This document shows, piece after piece, positions 14,675 to 23,493 of a stretch of DNA of 46,015 nt. The DNA is taken from NCBI RefSeq assembly GCF_900142145.1, contig NZ_FQZV01000035.1:1-46015 (forward strand), read 5' to 3'. The position numbers and the translations under genes were made by a program. Source of the DNA: Geosporobacter subterraneus DSM 17957 (lineage in GTDB: Bacteria > Bacillota > Clostridia > Peptostreptococcales > Thermotaleaceae). The notes under the pieces are model-generated. The model was not told where the DNA came from. It saw only the letters and a program-made list of their open reading frames with translations, and ran no database searches. Numbering within the stretch: the first letter of the stretch is position 1; each line of letters opens with the position of its first letter.

Positions 14675-15932
14675 ACCTTATCAATTTCCCGATATCCTTA
14701 CGATACTGCATATTTTCAAAGCTGATTTTCTCCACTCTTTGATAAACCTTCCTTCTAGCTTCCTCTACCGTATCTCCCCAGGCAGTCACGCCTAATACCC
14801 GCCCGCCATTTGTGAGGATATCTTCTCCTACCCTCTTGGTACCGGCATGAAATACGACGGTCTCTTCATTCTGCTCCATCAAGCCTTGAATAATCCTGCC
14901 CTTTTCATAGCTTTCAGGATATCCACCTGCCGCAATAACCACACATACAGTTTTTCTGTCAGACCAGCGAATTTCCTGATCTGCCAATCTTTCTTCCAGG
15001 ATGCTCTCTAGGATATCCACCAAATCTGTTTCCAATCGGGTAAGAATCACCTGGGTCTCCGGATCCCCAAAGCGGGTGTTAAATTCCAGAACCCGGGGAC
15101 CTTCCGCTGTAATCATCAAGCCGATAAAGAGCACCCCTTTAAAGTCCAGTCCATCGGCCTTCAAGCCCCTGATAACCGGTGCTAAAATCCTTTCTGCCAC
15201 CGCAGCTTCCAGTTTCTCCTCATAGATATAGCTTGGAGAATAGGTTCCCATTCCTCCTGTGTTGGGTCCCTGATCCTCGTCATAGATTCGTTTATAATCC
15301 TGGGCACTTACCATAGGTACAATACTTTTGCCATCTACGAAGCATAGGATAGAGGTCTCGATTCCTTGCAAAAACTCCTCAATCACTACTTTATCACCGG
15401 CTGTACCAAACTTTTTCTCTGCCATCATCTGTTCTAAAGCCTCTGCCGCTTCCTTTTCATCCTGAGCAATCACCACACCTTTTCCGGCAGCCAGTCCGTC
15501 TGCCTTAATAACCATGGGATACCCGTAAATTCCTAAGGCATTTTTTGCCTCCCTTAAATCTGTATATTCTCTATATCGGGCAGTGGGAATCTGATGACGT
15601 TCCATGAAGTCCTTGGCAAAGGCTTTACTGCCCTCCAGCTGGGCGCACTGCTTATTGGGCCCGAAAATCTTCAATCCCTCTCTATGAAACACATCCACAA
15701 TCCCTGCTACCAAAGGCACCTCCGGTCCAACAATGGTTAGATCAATATTTTTTTCCTTTGCAAAAGAGCATAATTCCTCAACTGCCTCAACAGGAATATT
15801 GACCAGTTCTGCCGCATTTCCAATCCCAGCATTTCCGGGAGCACAATAAATCTTTTCTACTTTAGGGCTATGCTTCAGCTTCCATACCAATGCATGCTCT
15901 CTTCCGCCACTGCCAACTACCAAAACCTTCAT
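14673..15932 (-). CDS. purD: Phosphoribosylamine-glycine ligase (419 aa)
   Basis: Joins glycine to phosphoribosylamine using ATP (second step of de novo purine synthesis). The N-domain begins KVLVVGSGGREHALVWKL; ATP-grasp motifs include VIKADGLAAGKGVVIA, EEFLQGIE and EFNTRFGDPETQ. Length is normal for PurD. GAAGGAGG lies before ATG 15932, fifteen bases after purH. It is the last gene of the purCFMNHD operon. Confidence 0.97.
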   Translation of the reverse strand: MKVLVVGSGGREHALVWKLKHSPKVEKIYCAPGNAGIGNAAELVNIPVEAVEELCSFAKEKNIDLTIVGPEVPLVAGIVDVFHREGLKIFGPNKQCAQLEGSKAFAKDFMERHQIPTARYREYTDLREAKNALGIYGYPMVIKADGLAAGKGVVIAQDEKEAAEALEQMMAEKKFGTAGDKVVIEEFLQGIETSILCFVDGKSIVPMVSAQDYKRIYDEDQGPNTGGMGTYSPSYIYEEKLEAAVAERILAPVIRGLKADGLDFKGVLFIGLMITAEGPRVLEFNTRFGDPETQVILTRLETDLVDILESILEERLADQEIRWSDRKTVCVVIAAGGYPESYEKGRIIQGLMEQNEETVVFHAGTKRVGEDILTNGGRVLGVTAWGDTVEEARRKVYQRVEKISFENMQYRKDIGKLIR

Positions 15933-15947
15933 CCCGCAACCTCCTTC

Positions 15948-17489
15948 CTAATGCTTGAAATGCCGCATACCTGTAAAAATCATGGCAATACCGTACTGAT
16001 TGGCCATTTCGATAGAAGCCTCATCCTTTAAGGAGCCTCCCGGCTGAATAATGGCCGTAATCCCTGCTTTTGCCGCGGCTTCTACACAATCAGCGAAAGG
16101 AAAGAAGGCGTCAGAGGCTAATACACTTCCCTTAACCGGAAGATTTGCCTGTCTGATGGCATTTTCCACAGCCCAGATCCGATTCACCTGTCCCGGTCCA
16201 ATGCCTACTGTCTGAAGGTCCTTGGCGATTACAATACCGTTGGATTTAATATGCTTGACCACCTTCCAGGCGAAGAGCATATCCTCCATTTCTTTTTTGG
16301 TAGGGATTCGCTGGGTTACAACCTTCATTTCATCATCATTGCAAAGGGGAGCATCTAGCTCCTGAATCAACAAGCCTCCATTTATTTTTTTCATATCAAA
16401 GGCATTTGAGGATTGCTTGCTTTGAATTTCAGGCAGCTTCATAAGTCTCACATTCTTCTTCTCCATAAGAACCTTTAAGGCATCTTCCTCAAAATCCGGT
16501 GCAATAATAATCTCCAGAAAAATCTTATTCATTTCCTCTGCCGTTTTTCTGTCCACCTTACGATTTACCGCCACAATCCCCCCAAAAATAGAAGTAGGGT
16601 CGCAGGCATAAGCCTTATGATAGGCATCAAACAAATCATAACCGCTGCCTACCCCGCAGGCGTTGGTATGCTTTACAGCTACCACCGTAGGCTCAGTATA
16701 TTCCTTTAAAAGCTCCAAGGCGCCATTGGCATCATTGATATTATTAAAGGACAGCTCTTTCCCATGAAGCTGTTCTGCGTTGACCAAGGAGCCTGTATTT
16801 TTTCCAAACTCCTTATAAAAAACTGCCTGCTGGTGGGGATTCTCTCCATAGCGCAGGTCCTGTGCTTTTTCATAAGTAAGGGTCAATACCTCCGGCAGTA
16901 CTCCCTGTATTTGTTCTCTCAAATATTGGGCAATCAATGCATCATAGTGGGCAGTATGCTCAAATACCTTTAAGGCTAACCGATATTTGGTATCCCTGGA
17001 TACTTCTCCGTCCTGCTCCAGCTCTGCCAGTACCTGATCATAATCCTTCGGGTGAATCACCACTGCTACATCCTGATAGTTTTTAGCTGCTGCCCGGAGC
17101 ATAGTAGGCCCGCCGATGTCAATATTCTCAATAGCCTCCTCTAAGGACACCCCTTCCTTTGCAATGGTTTCCCTGAAAGGATAGAGATTGATGACTACCA
17201 GATCAATAGGGCTGATATTCAATTTCTCCAGTTGTGCCATATGCTCCTCCTTATCCCGTACAGCCAACAAACCCCCATGGATAGCGGGATGAAGTGTCTT
17301 CACTCTACCGTCCAAACACTCCGGAAAGCCTGTCACATCAGAAACTGATACTACAGGAATGCCGTTTTCTGTCAGCATTTTTGCCGTTCCTCCTGTAGAT
17401 AAAATCTCTACGCCCATTTCCTGCAGCTTTTTTGCAAAATTTACAATCCCGCTTTTATCGGATACACTGATTAAAGCCCGTTTCACCAA
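15948..17489 (-). CDS. purH: Bifunctional AICAR formyltransferase/IMP cyclohydrolase (513 aa)
   Basis: Catalyses the last two steps of IMP synthesis. The N-terminal MGS-like cyclohydrolase domain ([40 protein letters not shown]) is followed by the formyltransferase domain ([33 protein letters not shown]). The start is ambiguous: TTG 17489 is eight bases after AGGAGG, and GTG 17486 gives the usual [11 protein letters not shown] terminus. Either start lies inside purN, so the two genes overlap by more than 30 bases. Confidence 0.96.
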   Translation of the reverse strand: MVKRALISVSDKSGIVNFAKKLQEMGVEILSTGGTAKMLTENGIPVVSVSDVTGFPECLDGRVKTLHPAIHGGLLAVRDKEEHMAQLEKLNISPIDLVVINLYPFRETIAKEGVSLEEAIENIDIGGPTMLRAAAKNYQDVAVVIHPKDYDQVLAELEQDGEVSRDTKYRLALKVFEHTAHYDALIAQYLREQIQGVLPEVLTLTYEKAQDLRYGENPHQQAVFYKEFGKNTGSLVNAEQLHGKELSFNNINDANGALELLKEYTEPTVVAVKHTNACGVGSGYDLFDAYHKAYACDPTSIFGGIVAVNRKVDRKTAEEMNKIFLEIIIAPDFEEDALKVLMEKKNVRLMKLPEIQSKQSSNAFDMKKINGGLLIQELDAPLCNDDEMKVVTQRIPTKKEMEDMLFAWKVVKHIKSNGIVIAKDLQTVGIGPGQVNRIWAVENAIRQANLPVKGSVLASDAFFPFADCVEAAAKAGITAIIQPGGSLKDEASIEMANQYGIAMIFTGMRHFKH

Positions 17490-18123
17490 TGGAATAACCT
17501 CCTTTAATTCTTACTTTTCTGCCCTCTACCATCAATCTGCCCTCTGCAAAGAGTTTCACTGCCAAAGGCAGCAGTTCATGTTCTAAGGTCAGTACCCGTT
17601 TTGCAAGACTCTCAACCGTATCCTCCTCCTGTACTTCTACAGCCTTCTGCAAAATCACAGGCCCGGTGTCAGCCCCTTCATCTACAAAATGTACCGTAGC
17701 TCCCGTCAGCTTTACACCATATTCCAATACGGCCCGGTGCACATACTCACCGTAAAAGCCCTGCCCGCAAAAGCTGGGGATTAGGGATGGATGAATGTTG
17801 ATAATCCGATTGCGATATTTTTCGATGATATGACCCTCCAGAATCTGCATATAGCCTGCTAAAATAATCAAATCAATCTTTCTCTCTTCAAGAATTTTCT
17901 CTAATCTATAATTTCTCTCTTTCAAATTCGGAAAGTTCTTGCTGCCTATATAGATGCTTTCTATGCCATGGCGTCTCGCTCGCTCTAATGCATAGGCATC
18001 TTTTCTGTTAGATATGACCATTTCAATTACTGCGGGTATATTTCCCCTCTCTATCTGATCAATCACTGCCTGCAGATTGGTTCCGCCCCCAGAAACCAAA
18101 ACTGCAATTCTTATTTTTGACAT
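17455..18123 (-). CDS. purN: Phosphoribosylglycinamide formyltransferase PurN (222 aa)
   Basis: The 10-formyl-tetrahydrofolate-dependent transformylase (third step). Motifs are [14 protein letters not shown] at the N-terminus, the catalytic N-I-H-P-S segment ([15 protein letters not shown]), [13 protein letters not shown] with the catalytic Asp, and the terminal [13 protein letters not shown]. It overlaps purM by 13 bases at its start and purH by over 30 bases at its end. The C-terminal tail after KVRI is about 15 residues longer than the minimum for the family, and this extension carries the purH ribosome-binding site. Confidence 0.95.
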   Translation of the reverse strand: MSKIRIAVLVSGGGTNLQAVIDQIERGNIPAVIEMVISNRKDAYALERARRHGIESIYIGSKNFPNLKERNYRLEKILEERKIDLIILAGYMQILEGHIIEKYRNRIINIHPSLIPSFCGQGFYGEYVHRAVLEYGVKLTGATVHFVDEGADTGPVILQKAVEVQEEDTVESLAKRVLTLEHELLPLAVKLFAEGRLMVEGRKVRIKGGYSIGETGFNQCIR

Positions 18124-19154
18124 AATCTCACCCCGGTGCTGTTGGGTATGACTTCCCCAATTACATAGGCTTCTTCCCCAATATCCCTTAAATATTGCAT
18201 GAGACCTTCTCTATCTTCCGGTTTTACTACCAGAATCATCCCGATACCCATATTGAAGGTTTTAAACATCTCATCTCTTTCAATGCTGCCCCACTGCTGC
18301 ATCAATGTGAAAATCGGCAGTACCGGCCAGCTTTCCAAATGAATCTCTACCCCTAAGCCTTCGGGAATAATTCTTGGGATATTTTCATAAAAGCCTCCCC
18401 CCGTAATGTGTACCATTCCTGCCACTGAAAATCCTTCTAAGATTTTCGTACAGATATCCACATAAATACGGGTAGGTGTCAGCAGTGCTTCTCCAAGGGT
18501 AGCATCCAGGGCTTCAACATAGTCCTTGATGCTTAATCCCATTTTATCGAAAAAGAGCTTTCTTACCAAGGAATAGCCGTTGCTGTGAATGCCGCTGGAA
18601 GGCAGTCCAATCAACAGATCTCCTGCTGAGATTTTGCTGCCGTCGATAATTTTATCCTTATCTACGATCCCTACAGCAAAGCCAGCCATATCATACTCTC
18701 CATCCTCATAAATGCCTGGCATTTCTGCAGTTTCTCCACCGATCAGCGCACATCCGGCCAGCTGGCAGCCGTCGGCGATTCCTTTCACGATATCGGCGGC
18801 TTTTTCCGGCTTTAGCTTCCCTGTAGCCAGATAGTCCAAGAAGTATAAAGGCTTTGCGCCCTGGCAAAGGATGTCATTGACACACATAGCTACACAGTCT
18901 TGCCCCACCGTATCGTGCTTATCTGCTAGAAATGCGATCTTTAGCTTCGTTCCAACCCCATCGGTTCCAGATACCAGCACCGGTCGCTGGATTCCTGTTA
19001 AGTCCAGCTCAAATAAACCTCCAAATCCGCCAAGTCCACAGAGTACATTTTTTGTAAAGGTCTTTTTCACATGCTGTTTCATCAATTCTACAGCCCTTGC
19101 CCCTTCATCCACATCTACTCCCGCGTCTCGATAGGTTAGCCCTTTATTCTCCAT
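18111..19154 (-). CDS. purM: Phosphoribosylformylglycinamidine cyclo-ligase (347 aa)
   Basis: AIR synthetase (fifth step). Recognised by [65 protein letters not shown] and [14 protein letters not shown]. The open frame starts at a GTG nine bases earlier, but GAGGTG lies six bases before ATG 19154 and gives the usual [12 protein letters not shown] start. It lies between purF and purN in the operon. Confidence 0.96.
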   Translation of the reverse strand: MENKGLTYRDAGVDVDEGARAVELMKQHVKKTFTKNVLCGLGGFGGLFELDLTGIQRPVLVSGTDGVGTKLKIAFLADKHDTVGQDCVAMCVNDILCQGAKPLYFLDYLATGKLKPEKAADIVKGIADGCQLAGCALIGGETAEMPGIYEDGEYDMAGFAVGIVDKDKIIDGSKISAGDLLIGLPSSGIHSNGYSLVRKLFFDKMGLSIKDYVEALDATLGEALLTPTRIYVDICTKILEGFSVAGMVHITGGGFYENIPRIIPEGLGVEIHLESWPVLPIFTLMQQWGSIERDEMFKTFNMGIGMILVVKPEDREGLMQYLRDIGEEAYVIGEVIPNSTGVRLCQK

Positions 19155-19165
19155 CCTGATCACCT

Positions 19166-20581
19166 CTATCTCTTTTCAAATAGATATTTATTGCCTGATT
19201 TCGGTACTTCCATAGGATAATCACCACTGAAGCAGGCACTGCAAAGTCCCTCTCCTGATTCATGGATAGATTCCAATAATCCTTCAATGCTCAGGTATCC
19301 TAAACTGTCGGCGCCTACCATCTTTCTTATTTCCTCTATGGAGTGGGTAGCGCCCACAAGGTTTTTTCTTGTTGGCGTATCAATGCCAAAATAACAGGAA
19401 AACTTAACAGGAGGAGAGCAAACCCTCAGGTGTACCTCTGCTGCCCCTGCAGCCTTTAGCATCTCTACAATGCGCCCGCTGGTGGTTCCCCGAACGATGG
19501 AATCATCAATCAGCACGATTCGTTTTCCCTTAATGTTCTCTTTCAATACATTGAGCTTTAACCGTACACTCAGTTCCCGCATTTTCTGATCCGGTTGGAT
19601 AAAGGTTCTTCCCACGTAGCGATTCTTAATCAATCCTTCCCCAAAGGGAATTTTAGATTCCTCTGCATATCCAATGGCAGCTACTGTACCGGAATCCGGT
19701 ACTGCAATTACCAGATCTGCTTCTGCAGGGTGTTCCTTTGCCAGCATTTTTCCTGCATTGCGGCGGCTGATATACACACTTTGTCCATCTAAAACACTGT
19801 CGGGCCTTGCAAAATATACAAATTCAAAGGAGCATAGGGCTTTCTTTTGTTCATTTGAATATTGTATACTCCTGATTTGACCCCCTTCAATGATGACCAT
19901 TTCCCCCGCTGCCACATCCCGTATAAATTCAGCACCTAACACATTAAAAGCACAGCTTTCTGAAGACAGCACATATCCTCCATCTATCTTTCCGATACAT
20001 AAAGGTCTTAATCCATTGGGATCCCGCACACCAATTAACTTATCCCCATAGCTGATCACCAAAGCATAGGAACCTCTTATTTGTCCCATGGTCTTTTGAA
20101 TGGCCTTTTCGATGCCAAAGGCATTGTATCTGGCAATGAGGTTTGCAATCACTTCACTGTCGATAGAGGTCTGAAAAATAACCCCTTGATCCTCCAGTTC
20201 ATCCCGGATCTCTCCGGCATTGATGAGATTTCCATTGTGGGCAAGGGCGATACTGCCTCCCTTATAGCGCACCACCAAAGGCTGGGCATTGATCACATAG
20301 CTTTCTCCTGTGGTGGAGTACCGTACATGCCCTACTGCAATATCTCCCTGCAGTCTTTCAATGATGTCATCGGAGAAGACCTCCTGGACCAAGCCCATTT
20401 CCTTATAATAGGTAATTTGCCCCCCCTGATTTACTGCAATCCCTGCGCTTTCCTGTCCCCGATGCTGCAGGGCATGGAGACCAAAATATGCCATTCGGGA
20501 CAGTTGTTGTTCTCCTGGCCCGTAGATTCCAATGACGCCGCACTCTTCTTTTAATTTATCCAGATTTATAGTATTGTACAT
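19166..20581 (-). CDS. purF: Amidophosphoribosyltransferase (471 aa)
   Basis: First committed enzyme of purine synthesis, transferring glutamine nitrogen to PRPP. A 13-residue propeptide precedes the catalytic Cys14 ([11 protein letters not shown]). The glutaminase domain follows ([18 protein letters not shown]). The PRPP motif is [15 protein letters not shown]. Cysteines in [22 protein letters not shown] and [11 protein letters not shown] match the oxygen-labile 4Fe-4S cluster ligands of the Bacillus-type enzyme. GGAGG precedes ATG 20581. Confidence 0.97.
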   Translation of the reverse strand: MYNTINLDKLKEECGVIGIYGPGEQQLSRMAYFGLHALQHRGQESAGIAVNQGGQITYYKEMGLVQEVFSDDIIERLQGDIAVGHVRYSTTGESYVINAQPLVVRYKGGSIALAHNGNLINAGEIRDELEDQGVIFQTSIDSEVIANLIARYNAFGIEKAIQKTMGQIRGSYALVISYGDKLIGVRDPNGLRPLCIGKIDGGYVLSSESCAFNVLGAEFIRDVAAGEMVIIEGGQIRSIQYSNEQKKALCSFEFVYFARPDSVLDGQSVYISRRNAGKMLAKEHPAEADLVIAVPDSGTVAAIGYAEESKIPFGEGLIKNRYVGRTFIQPDQKMRELSVRLKLNVLKENIKGKRIVLIDDSIVRGTTSGRIVEMLKAAGAAEVHLRVCSPPVKFSCYFGIDTPTRKNLVGATHSIEEIRKMVGADSLGYLSIEGLLESIHESGEGLCSACFSGDYPMEVPKSGNKYLFEKR

Positions 20582-20602
20582 GACATCCTCCAGTCTAATC
20601 CT

Positions 20603-21301
20603 TTACAATCTCGCCAAAACCTCTTGATAGGTTTGCTCTACATCCCCTAAATCCCTTCTGAAGCGATCCTTGTCCATCTTCTTATTGGTAGCTTCATCCC
20701 ATAATCTACAGGTATCTGGAGAAATCTCATCGGCTAGGATTACTGCTCCTTCATAGAGGCCAAATTCCAATTTGAAGTCAATCAGCTTCAGCCCTCTGTC
20801 TAAGAAGAAGGGCACCAATATCTCATTCACCTTTAATGCGTATTGTCTGACGGTTTCCAGCTGCTCCTTTGTAGATAGCTCTACAGCCAGAATATGGTCC
20901 TCATTGACCATAGGATCACCCAGCTCATCATTCTTATAACAGAACTCTAAAACCGTATTTTTGAGTATAGTACCTTCCTCAAGGCCCAATCTTTTTGCAA
21001 GGGAACCGGCTGCTACGTTTCTTACGATTACTTCCAAGGGCAGTATCTTCACAGCCTTCACCAGCATCTCTCTGTCATTCAGCAGCTTTTCAAAATGGGT
21101 AGGTATCCCCTTCTCCTCCAACAGCCTAAACAGCAAGGCGGACATTTTATTGTTTACGATACCCTTCTCAGCGATAGTGCCTTTTTTCACACCGTTGAAA
21201 GCCGTGGCATCATCCTTATAAGAAACAATGTACTTCTTTTCATCTTCTGTTTTGTATACCTTCTTTGCTTTTCCCTCATACAGCATTTCCAGCTTATTCA
21301 T
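20603..21301 (-). CDS. purC: SAICAR synthetase (232 aa)
   Basis: Phosphoribosylaminoimidazole-succinocarboxamide synthase. Motifs are [11 protein letters not shown] at the start, [37 protein letters not shown] and [13 protein letters not shown]. It is the first gene of the purCFMNHD operon; AGGAGG lies nine bases before ATG 21301. A 66-base inverted repeat lies in its leader, with the pbuG-like terminator upstream, so it has either its own promoter or read-through from the riboswitch-controlled permease. Confidence 0.96.
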   Translation of the reverse strand: MNKLEMLYEGKAKKVYKTEDEKKYIVSYKDDATAFNGVKKGTIAEKGIVNNKMSALLFRLLEEKGIPTHFEKLLNDREMLVKAVKILPLEVIVRNVAAGSLAKRLGLEEGTILKNTVLEFCYKNDELGDPMVNEDHILAVELSTKEQLETVRQYALKVNEILVPFFLDRGLKLIDFKLEFGLYEGAVILADEISPDTCRLWDEATNKKMDKDRFRRDLGDVEQTYQEVLARL

Positions 21302-21336
21302 TTTGCTTTCCTCCTCACTTCTTATTTTTAGATATG

Positions 21337-21402
21337 GGGACGGTGCATGGAGAATCTAGGGGAACATGAAATCCAATGGGAAAATGGGCCATGCACCGTA
21401 CC
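21337..21402. repeat. Inverted repeat in the purC leader
   Basis: GGGACGGTGCATGG at 21337-21350 pairs with CCATGCACCGTACC at 21389-21402 (13 of 14). The 38-base loop has no clear structure and no T-run follows. It could be a small mobile repeat or a structured leader of the purC operon. No second copy is seen in the window. Confidence 0.6.
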
Positions 21403-21449
21403 AATATTTAGATTGTTTTCCTATTTATTCAAGCGAAAGTCGGATAAAA

Positions 21450-21486
21450 AAAGCCCGATATAGACTTCTTCATCTATTTCGGGCTA
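21450..21486 (-). terminator. Intrinsic terminator of the purine permease
   Basis: On the minus strand AGCCCGAAATAGA pairs with TCTATATCGGGCT (one mismatch), followed by TTTTTTATCC. It starts seven bases beyond the permease stop codon. Confidence 0.88.
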
Positions 21487-21492
21487 TTCAAT

Positions 21493-22818
21493 TTAGCCAG
21501 CTATGTGTTTCAGTATGAACAGCACAGCAATAATATACATCATTGGGTGTACTTCTCTTGATCTTCCGGATAAGGTTTTTAGCACTACATAAGAAATTAC
21601 ACCAAAGATTAAACCTTCCGCAATACTATAACTCAAAGGCATCATGATGATTGTCAGGAATGCAGGGATCGCATCAGTAAAATCATCAAAGTTGATTTTT
21701 AAGATTGGACTCATCATGAACAGACCTACCAAGATCAGTACAGGTGCCGTTGCCTCAGGAGGTACTGCTGTGAAGATTGGGGCGAATACAGTAGCTGCAA
21801 GGAACAGGATTCCTGTAGTCAATGCAGTTAATCCCGTTCTTCCGCCCTCTGCTACACCGGAAGCACTTTCAACATAAGTGGTAACCGTGCTGGTTCCCAG
21901 TGCTGCCCCTACAGTAGTTCCGATGGCATCTGCCAGTAAAGCCTGCTTTGCATTTGGTACCCGGCCTTCGCTGTCCAGCATATTTGCCTTAGTAGAAACG
22001 CCAATTAAAGTTCCTAAGGTATCAAATAAATCTACGAACAAGAAAGTGAATACCACTAACAGCATATCGAAGGTAAAAATATTATGCCATTCAAACTGCA
22101 TAAAAATCGGAGCGATAGACGGCGGTGCACTTACCGGATTTACTGGCAGTGAAGCCTTGCCAATGAATACCCCTAGGATAGTTGTGATGATCATACCAAT
22201 CAACAGACCGCCTTTAACATTTTTAATCAGTAAAAACCCAGTAATTAATATTCCTACAATGGCCAACAACACCCCTGGGTCTCCAAGATCCCCTAATCCT
22301 ACTAAAACCACATCATTATTTACGATAATTCCGGCGTTCTGAAATCCGATAAAAGCAATAAATAGACCGATTCCCACACTCACTGCGTTTTTAATAACCA
22401 TAGGCATTCCGTTAATAATAGCTTCACGGACATTGAGTAATGTTAGTGCAATAAAGATAAACCCTTCTATTAAAACTGCAGTTAAAGCAAACTGCCAGCT
22501 GTACCCCATACCTAATACTACAGAGAAAGCAAAGAATGCGTTTAAACCCATTCCCGGTGCCAAACCAAAGGGTAGGTTGGCCAACAATGCCATACAGATC
22601 GTTGCGATAGCCGCAGATAATGCAGTAGCTGTAAATAATGCACCCTTATCCATGCCTGTAGCGCTAAGGATATCAGGATTCACGATCAGGATATAGGCCA
22701 TGGTCATGAAAGTTGTAATTCCAGCAATGATTTCTGTTTTTGCGTTGGTTTTGTGCTGTGAAAGCTTAAATAATTGGTTTAGCATGCCTGCCTCAGGCTT
22801 TTTGTTTGTCAGTTCCAT
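21493..22818 (-). CDS. NCS2 family purine permease, PbuG/AzgA type (441 aa)
   Basis: A membrane carrier for purine bases (hypoxanthine/guanine or adenine) with about 12-14 helices. Family landmarks are KTEIIAGITTFMTMAYILIVNP, GLAPGMGLNAFFAFSV, LFVDLFDTLGTLIGV and TSTVTTYVESASGVAEGGRTG. Longer frames exist, but AGGAGG lies seven bases before ATG 22818, giving MELTNKKPEAG. The transcript begins with a guanine aptamer and a ykkC-type aptamer, so expression should respond to guanine and probably PRPP. That supports a hypoxanthine/guanine transporter like PbuG. It precedes the purCFMNHD operon on the same strand. Confidence 0.93.
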   Translation of the reverse strand: MELTNKKPEAGMLNQLFKLSQHKTNAKTEIIAGITTFMTMAYILIVNPDILSATGMDKGALFTATALSAAIATICMALLANLPFGLAPGMGLNAFFAFSVVLGMGYSWQFALTAVLIEGFIFIALTLLNVREAIINGMPMVIKNAVSVGIGLFIAFIGFQNAGIIVNNDVVLVGLGDLGDPGVLLAIVGILITGFLLIKNVKGGLLIGMIITTILGVFIGKASLPVNPVSAPPSIAPIFMQFEWHNIFTFDMLLVVFTFLFVDLFDTLGTLIGVSTKANMLDSEGRVPNAKQALLADAIGTTVGAALGTSTVTTYVESASGVAEGGRTGLTALTTGILFLAATVFAPIFTAVPPEATAPVLILVGLFMMSPILKINFDDFTDAIPAFLTIIMMPLSYSIAEGLIFGVISYVVLKTLSGRSREVHPMMYIIAVLFILKHIAG

Positions 22819-22870
22819 TTTCATCCTCCTCATCTGATTTAGGAAGGGTTCATTCGATGGCGTCAATAGC

Positions 22871-22927
22871 AAAGCCCGGATGGGAAGGTTAGACGCTCAT
22901 CGTAGTGAAACCTTCCCGTCCGGGCTT
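22871..22927 (-). terminator. Terminator stem of the tandem riboswitch
   Basis: On the minus strand AAAGCCCGGACGGGAAGGTT pairs with AACCTTCCCATCCGGGCTTT (one mismatch). The 5' arm includes the GCCCGG that closes the ykkC-type aptamer, so the two folds exclude each other. The T-run is short (CTTTGCTATT). Confidence 0.75.
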
Positions 22928-23080
22928 TTATCCCCTCGGTGTAGCATCGCATTGCTGCAATACCTGTATCACTCGGTCCTAACACCATTGAATCCTGTTT
23001 ATAAACCATATTTATTAAATAGTATATCCATATTTAATCATTCTACGATTTTAAACAGTTCAAGGCCGGAACCCTAGATA
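22911..23080 (-). ncRNA. ykkC-class riboswitch, probable PRPP type (subtype 2b)
   Basis: The minus strand downstream of the guanine aptamer shows the ykkC signature blocks. These are TCTAGGGTTCCGG, a variable arm closed by CTGTTTA/TAAACAG, TTAGGACCGAGTGATACAGG, and TACACCGAGGGGATAAAAGC followed by CCGG. The last block matches the conserved GGGAUAAAAGCCCGG of ykkC RNAs. The position directly after a guanine aptamer and before a purine gene fits the published tandem guanine-PRPP arrangement and not the guanidine subtype, which serves exporters. Subtype is inferred from context. Confidence 0.8.
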
Positions 23081-23088
23081 CACTTTCA

Positions 23089-23154
23089 CCCATAGTCAGA
23101 CAATTCTTGGCTGTCTGGTAGAAACTTTCGGACCATATCTCCGAAACTATATGA
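23089..23154 (-). ncRNA. Guanine (purine-class) riboswitch aptamer
   Basis: The minus strand has CATATAGTTTCGGAGATATGG, cited as P1 CATATAG and P2 TTTCGG/CCGAAA, then TTTCTACC, P3 CAGACA/TGTCTG, and GACTATG. The base at position 74 (the C in GACTATG) specifies guanine over adenine (which would be GATTATG). The P1 strands CATA and TATG pair. Confidence 0.95.
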
Positions 23155-23193
23155 GCAAACATTATGTTGTTTTTTGTTTGTTATTGTATCTTT

Positions 23194-23223
23194 ATCATAC
23201 CAAAGGTACCCTAATAACGTCAA
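23194..23223 (-). promoter_or_regulatory. Promoter of the tandem riboswitch/permease
   Basis: TTGACG (23218-23223) and TATGAT (23194-23199) on the minus strand are 18 bases apart, about 40 bases before the guanine aptamer. Confidence 0.75.
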
Positions 23224-23370
23224 TAGGTTTTACGAATGTTTTTTAAGGAGGATGATAATTAATTTGATTAAACACGAACATTATTCTTTAAATATGAATC
23301 TTTTATTCTATTTTTTACTGTGCAAACTTATTTTTCCTAAGAACTTCAGCCGCCATGATACCATGATTTT

Positions 23371-23428
23371 GTAGGGGCAGACCTGGATGTCTGCCCGCTT
23401 TTTTGGACGACACATAGGTCGTCCCTAC
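23371..23428. repeat. Dispersed double-hairpin repeat (intact copy)
   Basis: Begins GTAGGGGCAG and ends GTCCCTAC. The first hairpin is GGGCAGAC...GTCTGCCC, with spacer GCTTTTTT; the second is GGACGAC...GTCGTCC. It lies between purL and the permease promoter, in a stretch (23224-23493) where I see no gene. Confidence 0.85.
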
Positions 23429-23493
23429 CTATTGAAATTACCAAATAAACGATTTAAATAGCATTTCGCAATAATATATCTTTCACTTTAAGC

